A stretch of DNA of 64,000 bases. Source: Ramlibacter sp. Leaf400. GTDB lineage: Bacteria > Pseudomonadota > Gammaproteobacteria > Burkholderiales > Burkholderiaceae_C. Of the stretch, positions 48,018-56,351 are shown piece after piece. The DNA is taken from positions 224,593 through 288,592 of the forward strand of contig NZ_LMQL01000011.1 in NCBI RefSeq assembly GCF_001424545.1. Reading direction: 5' to 3'. The notes beneath the pieces are model-generated. The model worked only from the letters and a program-made list of their open reading frames with translations, was not told the DNA's origin and did no database searches. Positions within the stretch are counted from its first letter, which is position 1; every line of letters starts with the position of its first letter. The position numbers and the translations under genes are program-made.

Positions 48018-49124
48018 ATGACGACGCCGCATGCCCCCATCCGCCAGGCGCTGGACCTCGCGCACCGGTCCGTGGGCCTGTCCGAGCCCAATCCGCGCGT
48101 CGGGTGCGTGCTGGTCGGCCCCGACGGCGCCGTGCTCGGGCAGGGGCACACCCAGGAGGCCGGCGGGCCGCATGCGGAGATCGTGGCCCTGCGCGACGCG
48201 GCCGCGGCCGGCCGCGAGGTCCGGGGCGCCACGGCCTACGTCACGCTGGAGCCCTGCGCCCACCACGGGCGCACCGGCCCCTGCTGCGAGGCGCTGGTCA
48301 CCGCCGGCATCCGCAAGGTGGTCGCCAGCGTCGGCGACCCCAACCCGCTGGTGGGCGGCCGCGGCTTCGAGCGGCTGCGGGCGGCCGGCATCGAGGTGGA
48401 GACCGGCCCCGGCGCCGCCGAGGCGCGCGAGCTGAACCTGGGCTTCTTCAGCCGCATGGTGCGCGGCACGCCCTGGGTGCGGCTCAAGGTGGCCGCCTCG
48501 CTGGACGGCCGCACCGGCCTGGAGGACGGCACCAGCCAGTGGATCACCTCGGAGGGCGCCCGCGCCGACGGCCACGCCTGGCGGGCCCGCGCCGGCGCCC
48601 TGCTCACCGGCATCGGCACGGTGCTGCAGGACGACCCCCGGCTGGACGTCCGCCTGGCGCCCACCCCCCGCCAGCCGCCGCTGGCGCTGGTGGACAGCCG
48701 GCTGGAGCTGCCGCTCACCGCGCGCCTCTTCGTGCCCGGGCGACCGCTGTGGATCTACACCGCCCAGCCCCGCTCGCCGAAGTGGCAGGCGCTGGAGGAC
48801 CGCGGCGCCGAGGTCATCGCCCTCCCCGGCCCGGGCGGCAAGGTGGACCTGGCGGCGCTGCTGCGGGACCTGGCGATGCGGGAGGTGAACGAGCTCCACG
48901 TGGAGGCCGGCCACAAGCTCAATGGGTCGCTGGTGCGCGAAGGACTGGTCGACGAACTGCTCCTGTACCTGGCGCCCAAGCTGATCGGGCTGGGCCAGCC
49001 GATCGCCGGATTCGGGCCGCTTTCCGCCCTGGACCAGGCCCTGCCGCTGCAGTTCGTCTCCACCGAATCGGTGGGCGTCGACCTGCGCGTGGTGGCCCGC
49101 GTGACCGGCCGCGACCGCTTTTAG
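48018..49124 (+). CDS. ribD: Bifunctional riboflavin deaminase/reductase
   Basis: Deaminates 2,5-diamino-6-ribosylamino-pyrimidinone phosphate and then reduces the ribosyl group, in riboflavin synthesis. The 368 residues include the zinc deaminase motif HAEIVAL and PCAHHGRTGPC in the N-terminal half and the reductase domain (VAASLDGRTGLEDGTSQWI) in the C-terminal half. ATG 48018 begins the conserved MTTPHAPIRQALDLA. It is the first gene of the plus-strand rib-nusB-tol run. Confidence 0.96.
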   Translation: MTTPHAPIRQALDLAHRSVGLSEPNPRVGCVLVGPDGAVLGQGHTQEAGGPHAEIVALRDAAAAGREVRGATAYVTLEPCAHHGRTGPCCEALVTAGIRKVVASVGDPNPLVGGRGFERLRAAGIEVETGPGAAEARELNLGFFSRMVRGTPWVRLKVAASLDGRTGLEDGTSQWITSEGARADGHAWRARAGALLTGIGTVLQDDPRLDVRLAPTPRQPPLALVDSRLELPLTARLFVPGRPLWIYTAQPRSPKWQALEDRGAEVIALPGPGGKVDLAALLRDLAMREVNELHVEAGHKLNGSLVREGLVDELLLYLAPKLIGLGQPIAGFGPLSALDQALPLQFVSTESVGVDLRVVARVTGRDRF

Positions 49125-49170
49125 GGGGCTGGGTCCGGGGCCCCCGCGCGTTCCCTGCGAAAATGCGCGG

Positions 49171-49806
49171 ATGTTCACCGGAATCATCACCGGCGTGGGG
49201 CGCATCGCCGCCGTCCGAGACCTCGGCGCCAGCCGCGAGCACGGCAAGCGCGTCACCGTCGAGGCACCCGCCGGCTACCTGGAGGACGTGGGCCTGGGCG
49301 ACAGCATCGCGCTCAACGGCGCCTGCATGACCGTCACCAGCCTCGACCCCGCCCAGGGCCACTTCACCGTCGACGTCTCCGCCGAATCGCTGGACAAGAC
49401 CAGCGGCCTGGCCGAGCCCGGCCCGATCAACCTCGAGAAAGCCTTGCGCGCCCACGACCGCCTGGGCGGCCACATCGTGGCCGGCCACGTCGACGGCATC
49501 GGCACCGTGAGCCACTTCGCCCCCGTGGGCGAGAGCCACGAGCTGCGCGTCCTCGCCCCCGGCTCCCTCGCCCGGTACCTGGCCTACAAGGGCTCCGTCA
49601 CCGTCAACGGGGTGAGCCTCACCGTCAATTCGGTCCGCGACGCCGCCCAAGGCTGCGAACTGAGCATCAACCTGATCCCGCACACCGTGCAGAACACCGC
49701 CCTTCACGCCCTCCAGGCCGGCAGCCGCGTCAACCTGGAAATCGATCTCATCGCCCGCTACGTCGAACGCATGCTGGGCGCCGGCGCCACGAAGGTGGCG
49801 GCATGA
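49171..49806 (+). CDS. ribE: Riboflavin synthase alpha subunit
   Basis: Dismutates two lumazines to riboflavin and pyrimidine. The 211-residue protein is two lumazine-binding repeats; the first starts [12 protein letters not shown] and has [11 protein letters not shown], the second has [12 protein letters not shown] and [11 protein letters not shown]. It ends four bases into ribBA (ATGA overlap). Some nomenclatures call this gene ribC. Confidence 0.97.
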   Translation: MFTGIITGVGRIAAVRDLGASREHGKRVTVEAPAGYLEDVGLGDSIALNGACMTVTSLDPAQGHFTVDVSAESLDKTSGLAEPGPINLEKALRAHDRLGGHIVAGHVDGIGTVSHFAPVGESHELRVLAPGSLARYLAYKGSVTVNGVSLTVNSVRDAAQGCELSINLIPHTVQNTALHALQAGSRVNLEIDLIARYVERMLGAGATKVAA

Positions 49807-50921
49807 AGCCCGGAGGCGACATCGCGCCGGTCCAGGAAATCGTCGCCGAGCTCAAGGCCGGCCGCATGGTGATCCTGGTCGACGAGGAAGACCGCGAGAA
49901 CGAGGGCGACCTGGTGCTGGCGGCCGAACACGTCACGCCGGAGGCCATCAACTTCATGGCGCGCTTCGGCCGCGGCCTGATCTGCCTGACGCTCACCCGC
50001 GAGCGCTGCGAGCGCCTGCGCCTGCCGCCCATGGTGGCGCGCAACGGCACCAAGATGGGCACCGCCTTCACCGTCTCCATCGAGGCGGCGCAAGGCGTCA
50101 CCACCGGGATCTCGGCCGCCGACCGCGCCCGCACGGTGCAGGCCGCGGTGGCGCGCGAAGCGCGGTCCGAGGACCTGGTGCAACCGGGCCACATCTTCCC
50201 GCTGCAGGCGGTGGACGGCGGCGTGCTGATGCGCGCCGGGCACACCGAAGCCGGCTGCGACCTGGCCGCGATGGCGGGCCTGACGCCCGCCGCCGTGATC
50301 TGCGAGATCATGAAGGACGACGGCACCATGGCCCGCCTGCCGGACCTGCAGGTGTTCGCCGCCGAGCACGGCCTGAAGATCGGCACCATCGCCGACCTGA
50401 TCGAGTACCGCAGCCGCAACGAGTCGCTGGTCGAGAAGGTGGGCACCCGCCCGCTGGACACCGCATGGGGCCGCTTCACCGCCCACGCCTGGCAGGACAA
50501 GCCCAGCCAGGGCCTGCACCTGGCCCTGGTGCTGGGCGAATGGAGCCCCGACGAACCGGTGTGCGTGCGCGTGCACGAGCCGCTGTCGGTGCTGGACGCC
50601 CTGGAGACCGGGCGGTCGATGCACTCCTGGAGCCTGGACGCCAGCCTGGAACACATCGCGCGCGCCGGCAAGGGCGTGGCCGTGCTGCTCAACTGCGGCG
50701 AATCGGCCGGCCAGCTGCTCGCGCAGTTCGAGGGGACGGCGCGCGCGGCGCAGGCCCCCGAGCGCGGCCGCATGGACCTTCGCACCTACGGCATCGGCGC
50801 GCAGATCCTGCGCGACTGCGGCGTGCACCGCATGACGCTGCTGGGCACGCCGCGCCGCCTGCCCAGCATGGCCGGCTACGGCCTCGAGATCACGGGGCAC
50901 CTGGCCCCCACCCAACACTAG
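49803..50921 (+). CDS. ribBA: 3,4-dihydroxy-2-butanone 4-phosphate synthase with degenerate GTP cyclohydrolase II domain
   Basis: The N-terminal 205 residues are an intact DHBP synthase, with [32 protein letters not shown] and [15 protein letters not shown], making the four-carbon unit from ribulose 5-phosphate. The C-terminal 165 residues keep only the end of the RibA fold ([25 protein letters not shown]). The zinc Cys triad of RibA (SECLTGD...RCDCG) is absent, so GTP cyclohydrolase II activity is not expected. It is therefore functionally a RibB with a RibA-like tail (RibBX type). It overlaps ribE by 4 bases; ribH follows after 9. Confidence 0.93.
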   Translation: MKPGGDIAPVQEIVAELKAGRMVILVDEEDRENEGDLVLAAEHVTPEAINFMARFGRGLICLTLTRERCERLRLPPMVARNGTKMGTAFTVSIEAAQGVTTGISAADRARTVQAAVAREARSEDLVQPGHIFPLQAVDGGVLMRAGHTEAGCDLAAMAGLTPAAVICEIMKDDGTMARLPDLQVFAAEHGLKIGTIADLIEYRSRNESLVEKVGTRPLDTAWGRFTAHAWQDKPSQGLHLALVLGEWSPDEPVCVRVHEPLSVLDALETGRSMHSWSLDASLEHIARAGKGVAVLLNCGESAGQLLAQFEGTARAAQAPERGRMDLRTYGIGAQILRDCGVHRMTLLGTPRRLPSMAGYGLEITGHLAPTQH

Positions 50922-50930
50922 GAACACTTC

Positions 50931-51392
50931 ATGTTTGGCGCAGAAAAGGGCAAGGCGCAGGGGCTGCAGGGCAAGGGCCTGCGCATCGGCATCGTGCAGG
51001 CCCGCTTCAACGAGAGCATCACCAACGCGCTGTCGCAGGCCTGCCGGGGCGAACTGGTCCGGCTGGGCGTGGAGGCCGAGGACATCGACCAGGTGTTCGT
51101 GCCGGGCGCGCTGGAGATCCCGCTGGCGCTGCAGGCGCTGGCCGGCAAGCGGCGCTACCACGCGCTGGTGGCGCTGGGCTGCGTGATCCGCGGCGAGACC
51201 TACCACTTCGAGCTGGTGGCCAACGAGTCGGCCGCCGGCGTGACCCGCGTGTCGCTGGACCACAAGCTGCCGGTCGCCAACGTCATCCTGACCACCGAGA
51301 ACCTCGAGCAGGCCGTCGCCCGCCAGAGCGACAAGGGCGTGGACGCCGCGCGCGTCGTGGTGGAGATGGCCAACCTGATGGCCGGCGTGTGA
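50931..51392 (+). CDS. ribH: 6,7-dimethyl-8-ribityllumazine synthase
   Basis: Condenses the RibD product with the RibB product into lumazine. The 153 residues carry [43 protein letters not shown] and the loop with the catalytic His (in the last motif). The TGA overlaps nusB ATG by one base (TGATG). The usual final partner of the rib set. Confidence 0.97.
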   Translation: MFGAEKGKAQGLQGKGLRIGIVQARFNESITNALSQACRGELVRLGVEAEDIDQVFVPGALEIPLALQALAGKRRYHALVALGCVIRGETYHFELVANESAAGVTRVSLDHKLPVANVILTTENLEQAVARQSDKGVDAARVVVEMANLMAGV

Positions 51393-51910
51393 TGGAAGAA
51401 GACCGCATCCCCCCCGCCAAGGCGCCCGGCCGCACCGCCACCGGCGCCCGCAAGGCCTCGGCCAAGTCGGCCCGCTCGCGCGCGCGCGAGTTCGCGCTGC
51501 AGGCGCTCTACCAGCACCTGGTCGGCCACAACGAGGCCCAGGCCATCGACCACTTCACCCGCGACCTGGCCGGCTTCCACAAGGCCGACTCGGTCCACTA
51601 CGACGCCCTGCTGCACGGCTGCATCGAGAACGCCGAGGCGCTCGACGCGCTGATCGTCCCGCTGCTGGACCGCAAGCTGCAGGAGATCTCCCCGATCGAG
51701 CGTGCCGTGATGTGGATCGGCGTCTACGAGTTCCAGAACGCGCCCGACGTGCCCTGGCGCGTGGTGATCAACGAGTGCGTCGAGCTCGCCAAGGAGTTCG
51801 GCGGCACCGACGGCCACAAGTACGTGAACGCCGTGCTCAACGGCCTGGCGCCCGGCCTGCGCCCGGCCGAGGTCGAGGCGGACAAGGCCTCCGGCAAGGC
51901 GCGCCCATGA
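51392..51910 (+). CDS. nusB: Transcription antitermination factor NusB
   Basis: RNA-binding antiterminator that acts with NusE on boxA of rRNA operons. The 172-residue helical protein has [32 protein letters not shown] and [14 protein letters not shown]...[10 protein letters not shown] Lys/Ala-rich extension of 25 residues precedes the core. It overlaps both neighbours (ribH and the aminotransferase), typical of the ribH-nusB arrangement. Confidence 0.96.
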   Translation: MEEDRIPPAKAPGRTATGARKASAKSARSRAREFALQALYQHLVGHNEAQAIDHFTRDLAGFHKADSVHYDALLHGCIENAEALDALIVPLLDRKLQEISPIERAVMWIGVYEFQNAPDVPWRVVINECVELAKEFGGTDGHKYVNAVLNGLAPGLRPAEVEADKASGKARP

Positions 51911-53091
51911 AGATTGCCCAGCGGGCCGAGCGCATCGAACCTTTCTACGTCATGGAGGTGGCCAAGGCCGCCCACCAGCTGGCGCGCGAGGTCGCGCGCA
52001 GCGACCGGCCGATGGTGTTCCTCAACATCGGCGAGCCGGACTTCACCGCGCCGCCGCTGGTGCGCGAGGCCGCCGAACGCGCCATGCGCGCCGGCCGCAC
52101 CCAGTACACGCACGCCACCGGCCTGGACGCGCTGCGCGAGAAGATCAGCGGCTGGTATCGCCAGCGCTTCGGCCTGGAGGTCCCCGCCTCGCGCATCGTC
52201 GTGACGGCGGGCGCGTCGGCGGCGCTGCAGCTGGCCTGCCTGGCCCTGGTCGATGCCGGCGACGAGATCCTGATGCCGGACCCGAGCTACCCCTGCAACC
52301 GGCATTTCGTCAGCGCCGCCGACGGCCGCGCCGTGCTTGTGCCGGCCAGCGCGGCCGAGCGCTTCCAGCTGTCGGCCGCGGCCGTGGAGGCGAACTGGAA
52401 CGAGCTCACGCGCGGCGTGCTGCTGGCCTCGCCGTCCAATCCCACCGGCACCTCGATCGAGCCGCAGGAACTGCGCCGCATCCACGACGTGGTGCGCTCG
52501 CGCGGAGGCGTCACCATCGTCGACGAGATCTACCTGGGGCTGAGCCACGACGAGCGCTTCGGCCAGTCGGCGCTGGCGCTGGACGACCAGGTCATCAGCA
52601 TCAACAGCTTCTCCAAGTACTTCAGCATGACCGGCTGGCGCCTGGGCTGGATCGTCGCGCCGCAGGAGCTGGTGCCGGTGCTCGAGCGACTGGCGCAGAA
52701 CCTCTTCATCTGCCCCAGCACCGTCTCGCAGTACGCGGCCCTCGCCTGCTTCGAGCCGGAGAGCCTGGCCGAATACCAGCGGCGCCGCGCCGAATTCAAG
52801 GCACGCCGCGACTGGTTCATCCCCGCCCTGAACGGCCTGGGCCTGCCGGTGCCGGTGGTGCCCGACGGCGCGTTCTACGCCTGGGCCGACTGCTCCGACT
52901 GGTGCCGCGCGCTGGACCTGCGGGGCAGCTGGGAGTTCGCCTTCGCGGCGATGGAGCGCGCCCACGTCGCCGTCACCCCGGGCCGCGACTTCGGCAGCGC
53001 CGAGACCCGCCGCTTCGTGCGCTTTTCCACCGCCAGCAGCATGGAGCACCTGCAGGAGGCGGTGCACCGCCTCAGGGAGATGGCGCCCTGA
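51907..53091 (+). CDS. Class I/II PLP-dependent aminotransferase
   Basis: A 394-residue fold-type I aminotransferase. Typical stretches are [34 protein letters not shown] (substrate and cofactor binding) and [15 protein letters not shown] with the Schiff-base Lys237. The substrate cannot be fixed; aspartate/alanine-type or N-succinyl-diaminopimelate-type transamination are candidates. It starts in a 4-base overlap with nusB (ATGA) and overlaps ybgC by one base. Confidence 0.92.
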   Translation: MKIAQRAERIEPFYVMEVAKAAHQLAREVARSDRPMVFLNIGEPDFTAPPLVREAAERAMRAGRTQYTHATGLDALREKISGWYRQRFGLEVPASRIVVTAGASAALQLACLALVDAGDEILMPDPSYPCNRHFVSAADGRAVLVPASAAERFQLSAAAVEANWNELTRGVLLASPSNPTGTSIEPQELRRIHDVVRSRGGVTIVDEIYLGLSHDERFGQSALALDDQVISINSFSKYFSMTGWRLGWIVAPQELVPVLERLAQNLFICPSTVSQYAALACFEPESLAEYQRRRAEFKARRDWFIPALNGLGLPVPVVPDGAFYAWADCSDWCRALDLRGSWEFAFAAMERAHVAVTPGRDFGSAETRRFVRFSTASSMEHLQEAVHRLREMAP

Positions 53092-53492
53092 TGGCGTTCG
53101 GCTTCCCGATCCGCGTCTACTGGGAGGACACCGATGCCGGCGGCATCGTCTTCTACGCCAACTACCTGAAGTTCTTCGAGCGCGCCCGCACCGAGTGGCT
53201 GCGCTCGCTGGGCATCGAGCAACACCGGCTGCGCGAGCAGACCGGCGGCATCTTCATCGTCTCCGAGACGAAGGTGCGCTACCTGTCCCCCGCCCGCCTG
53301 GACGACGAACTTCTGGCCACGGCCCAGCTCCAAGAGACTGGCCGCGCCTCGATGACCATCGCCCAGCAAGCTCTTCAACCCACCACCGGCCGCGTGCTGG
53401 CCGAAGGCATCATCCGCATCGGCTGGGTCGACGCGGCCACCTTGCGGCCTGCCAGAATCCCGGCCGTCATTCTCGAGGCATTGAACAGATGA
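53091..53492 (+). CDS. ybgC: Acyl-CoA thioesterase YbgC (tol-pal associated)
   Basis: A 133-residue hotdog-fold thioesterase. YWEDTDAGGIVFYANYL holds the catalytic Asp, and KFFERARTEWLR follows, both hallmarks of YbgC. It acts on acyl-CoA or acyl-ACP near the inner membrane and is conserved upstream of tolQ. Starts by TGATG overlap with the aminotransferase; ends 4 bases into tolQ. Confidence 0.94.
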   Translation: MAFGFPIRVYWEDTDAGGIVFYANYLKFFERARTEWLRSLGIEQHRLREQTGGIFIVSETKVRYLSPARLDDELLATAQLQETGRASMTIAQQALQPTTGRVLAEGIIRIGWVDAATLRPARIPAVILEALNR

Positions 53493-54199
53493 ACCAGGAC
53501 CTTTCCATCCTCCAGCTGGTGCTGGGCGCCAGCTGGGTGGTGCAACTCGTGATGGCGCTGCTGGTGGCGGTGTCCGTCGCCAGCTGGGCCGCCATCTTCG
53601 GCAAGCTGTTTTCCCTCAAGCGCGTGAAGTCCCTGAACGAGGACTTCGAGCGCGAATTCTGGTCGGGCACCAGCCTGAACGAGCTATTCGCCAGCGCCGC
53701 GCAGAACGCCAAGAATGCCGGGCCGATGGAGCGCATCTTCGCCAGCGGCATGCGCGAATACCAGAAGCTGCGCGAGCGCCGCATCCAGGACCCGGGCACC
53801 GTGCTGGACGGCGCCCGCCGGGCCATGCGCGCCAGCTACCAGCGCGAGGTCGACGCGGTCGAATCGCACCTGTCCTTCCTGGCCTCGGTCGGGTCGGTCT
53901 CGCCGTACGTGGGGCTGTTCGGCACGGTGTGGGGCATCATGCACGCCTTCACCGGCCTGGCCAGCCTGCAGCAGGTCACGCTGGCCACGGTGGCGCCGGG
54001 CATCGCCGAGGCGCTGGTGGCCACGGCCATCGGCCTGTTCGCCGCCATCCCGGCGGTGGTCGCCTACAACCGCTTCGCCCGCGACATCGACCGGGTGGCC
54101 ATCCGCCTGGAGACCTTCATCGAGGAGTTCTCCAACATCCTGCAGCGCAACCTGGGCGCCGTGGCCGCCGCCCCGGCGGCCGGGCAGTCGAGGTTCTGA
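53489..54199 (+). CDS. tolQ: Tol-Pal system proton channel subunit TolQ
   Basis: A 236-residue inner-membrane protein of the TolQ/ExbB/MotA family. Three membrane helices are visible: residues about 15-37, then two near 135-160 and 170-190 (VGSVSPYVGLFGTVWGIM, and ALVATAIGLFAAIPAVVAYN). It forms the pmf-driven motor with TolR for outer-membrane constriction. ATG 53489 overlaps ybgC. Confidence 0.97.
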   Translation: MNQDLSILQLVLGASWVVQLVMALLVAVSVASWAAIFGKLFSLKRVKSLNEDFEREFWSGTSLNELFASAAQNAKNAGPMERIFASGMREYQKLRERRIQDPGTVLDGARRAMRASYQREVDAVESHLSFLASVGSVSPYVGLFGTVWGIMHAFTGLASLQQVTLATVAPGIAEALVATAIGLFAAIPAVVAYNRFARDIDRVAIRLETFIEEFSNILQRNLGAVAAAPAAGQSRF

Positions 54200-54200
54200 C

Positions 54201-54626
54201 ATGCCCGCCGTCGCCTCCCGCGGCCGGGGCCGCCGCACCATCAACGAGATCAACATGGTCCCGTTCATCGACGTCATGCTGGTGCTCTTGATCATCTTCA
54301 TGGTCACCGCGCCCCTGATCACGCCCAGCCTGATCGACCTGCCCACCGTGGGCAAGGCCAAGCGCTCGCCCGACCGCAAGCTGGAAGTGGTGATCGGCAA
54401 GGACGAGAAGCTGGTGCTCAAGTCGGGCGACCAGTCGCGGTCGCTGTCGATCGCCGAACTCGCGGCGTCCGTGGTCGCCGCCCAGGCCGGGCAGCCGAAC
54501 GAGTCGGTCGCGGTCGTCATCAGCGCCGACCGCAGCGTCAAGTACGAATCGGTCGTGATGGTGATGGACACGCTGCAGCGCGCGGGCGTGCAGCGCGTGG
54601 GCCTGTCGGTCCAGATGTCCCGCTGA
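54201..54626 (+). CDS. tolR: Tol-Pal system protein TolR
   Basis: A 141-residue single-span protein. INMVPFIDVMLVLLIIFMV carries the essential membrane Asp, and LIDLPTVGKA follows; the rest is the periplasmic TolR/ExbD domain. It follows tolQ directly and precedes tolA by 7 bases. Confidence 0.97.
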   Translation: MPAVASRGRGRRTINEINMVPFIDVMLVLLIIFMVTAPLITPSLIDLPTVGKAKRSPDRKLEVVIGKDEKLVLKSGDQSRSLSIAELAASVVAAQAGQPNESVAVVISADRSVKYESVVMVMDTLQRAGVQRVGLSVQMSR

Positions 54627-54633
54627 AGGCACG

Positions 54634-55503
54634 ATGCAGGCCACCGAACGTCCTGAATTCACGCCGCCCACCGAAGGCGGGCTGACGCGGTCCATCGGGC
54701 TGGCGCTGCTGGCCCACGCGGTCCTCGCGCTCGGCCTGAGCTGGGGCGTGAAATGGAAGCGCGACGACCCCGTGGTCACGGCCGAGGCCGAGCTCTGGGC
54801 CAACGCGCCACAACAGGCCGCGCCCAAGCCGGTCGAGGCCCCGCCCGCCCCGCCGCCCCCACCTCCTGCCCCGCCGCAGCCGCAACAGCCCACCCAGGCG
54901 GAGCGCGACGCCGAGATCGCGCTGGAAAAGGAGCGCGAGCGCAAGGAGGCCGAGGCCAAGGCCCGGCGCGAGGAGGCCGAGCGGCAGAAGCAGTTGGCCG
55001 AGCGCAAGCGCCAGCAGGAAGAGGCGCGCAAGGAAGAAGCCCGTAAGGAGCAGGCGCGCAAGGCCGACGAGAAGCGCAAGGAAGAACAGGCCCGCACGCG
55101 CAAGCAGCAGGAAGAGGACAAGCGCATGGCGCAGATGCGCGAGGAGAACATGAAGCGCATGGCGGGGATGGCCGGCGCCACGGGCCCGCGCGAGTCCACG
55201 GGCACCGCCCTGCGTTCGTCGGGGCCGAGCGCGAGCTACGCGGGTCGGCTGTCGGCGCTGTTCCAGCGCAACGTGGTGTTTCCGGGTGGGGTGGACACCA
55301 TCGCGGGGAATCCGGTGGCCGTGGTGCAGGTGCGGGTGTCGCCGACCGGCGAGATCCTCAGCGCGAAGCTGAGCCGCTCCAGCGGGAACGCGGCGTGGGA
55401 TGAGGCCGCGGTGCGAGCCATCGAGCGGAGTGAGCGGATTCCGGCGGATGTGGATGGGAGGTATGTGAGCGACTTTCCGGTGGAGATGAAGCCGAAGAGG
55501 TAG
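54634..55503 (+). CDS. tolA: Tol-Pal system protein TolA
   Basis: A 289-residue TonB-like protein linking TolQR to the outer membrane. One membrane helix (SIGLALLAHAVLALGLSWGV) is followed by a Pro-rich stretch, a long Glu/Lys/Ala/Arg helix (about residues 90-180) and a C-terminal TonB-like domain (PVAVVQVRVSPTGEILSAKL, WDEAAVRAIERSERIP). It is shorter than E. coli TolA. tolB and pal, normally next, are not in this window; an 850-base repeat block follows. Confidence 0.95.
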   Translation: MQATERPEFTPPTEGGLTRSIGLALLAHAVLALGLSWGVKWKRDDPVVTAEAELWANAPQQAAPKPVEAPPAPPPPPPAPPQPQQPTQAERDAEIALEKERERKEAEAKARREEAERQKQLAERKRQQEEARKEEARKEQARKADEKRKEEQARTRKQQEEDKRMAQMREENMKRMAGMAGATGPRESTGTALRSSGPSASYAGRLSALFQRNVVFPGGVDTIAGNPVAVVQVRVSPTGEILSAKLSRSSGNAAWDEAAVRAIERSERIPADVDGRYVSDFPVEMKPKR

Positions 55504-56351
55504 GCGGTCTTGTGGGCGCGTGTTTTGGCAGCGCGCCCGCGCGGCAGGCGGTGCCTGGCCCGGGCTCATGGTGGGCCGGTTGGCTCGCGCTACGCGCTCG
55601 CAACTCGCAGGGCATTCCGCGGCCCGGCCTGCGCGGCAGAACTCACTGCGCGCTGCGATGCAGCGCTCCGTTCAGACAGCTGCCGCGAGTCAGTTGTTCA
55701 TTTCAAGCTCGCCTTCGGCTCGCAACGGCCGGGCCGCGGAAAGCCCGGCTCGTCCCACAAATCGCCCGGGCCAGGCACCGCCTGCCGCGTGGGAGCAGGG
55801 TGCGGGGGTGGGCAGGTTCAAACCCAAACTGCGCTGCTTGCTTCGGCTCCGGGGCGCCCCCACCCTGCCCTCCCCCGGAGGGGGAGGGAAAAAGGCAAGG
55901 GCTCGCCCGGACCAAACGGCGCAGAGGACAAGGAGCGCGGGGTATTGCTCCCTCCCCCTCCGGGGGAGGGCTGGGGTGGGGGCACCCCCGGTGCTCGATT
56001 GGGAACCGCTGCTGGGACTAGGCCCTACCGAATAAACCACCACCGCTTCCAGCGGCAGGGGGTCCCCGGCGGGGGGTGATTTCTGTGCCGAGCGTCGCGC
56101 AGTGGTGCGGGCCCTGCGAGCCGCGGCAAGCGGCGAAGCTCGTCGATCAACCACTGACTCGCGGAAACTGTCTGAACGGAGCGCTGCATCGCAGCGCGCA
56201 GTGAGTTTTTCCGCGAGGGCCCGCACCACTCAAGCGACGCGCGCAGCACTGCGAGCGAAAGCGAAGCAGGCGGAGAGGCACAGCATGAGCCCCCCGCCGG
56301 GGACCCCCTGCCGCAGGCCACGAACAGCAATGCGGCAAAAAAAACGAGCAC
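55504..56351. repeat. Cluster of nested inverted repeats between tolA and dnaE
   Basis: No gene is seen in 848 bases; open frames of 100-190 codons in several phases are GC shadows. Five inverted pairs can be traced: A 55543-55565 with 55764-55786 (23 bp, perfect); B 55639-55698 with 56149-56209 (about 60 bp, near-perfect); C 55856-55890 with 55946-55981 (around the palindrome CCCTCCCCCGGAGGGGGAGGG in each, split here by position); D 56054-56077 with 56290-56312; E 56101-56120 with 56212-56231. B encloses C and D's left arm. The block lies between convergent tolA and dnaE and may serve both as terminator. Its origin could be a decayed MITE or BIME-like element. Confidence 0.75.
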
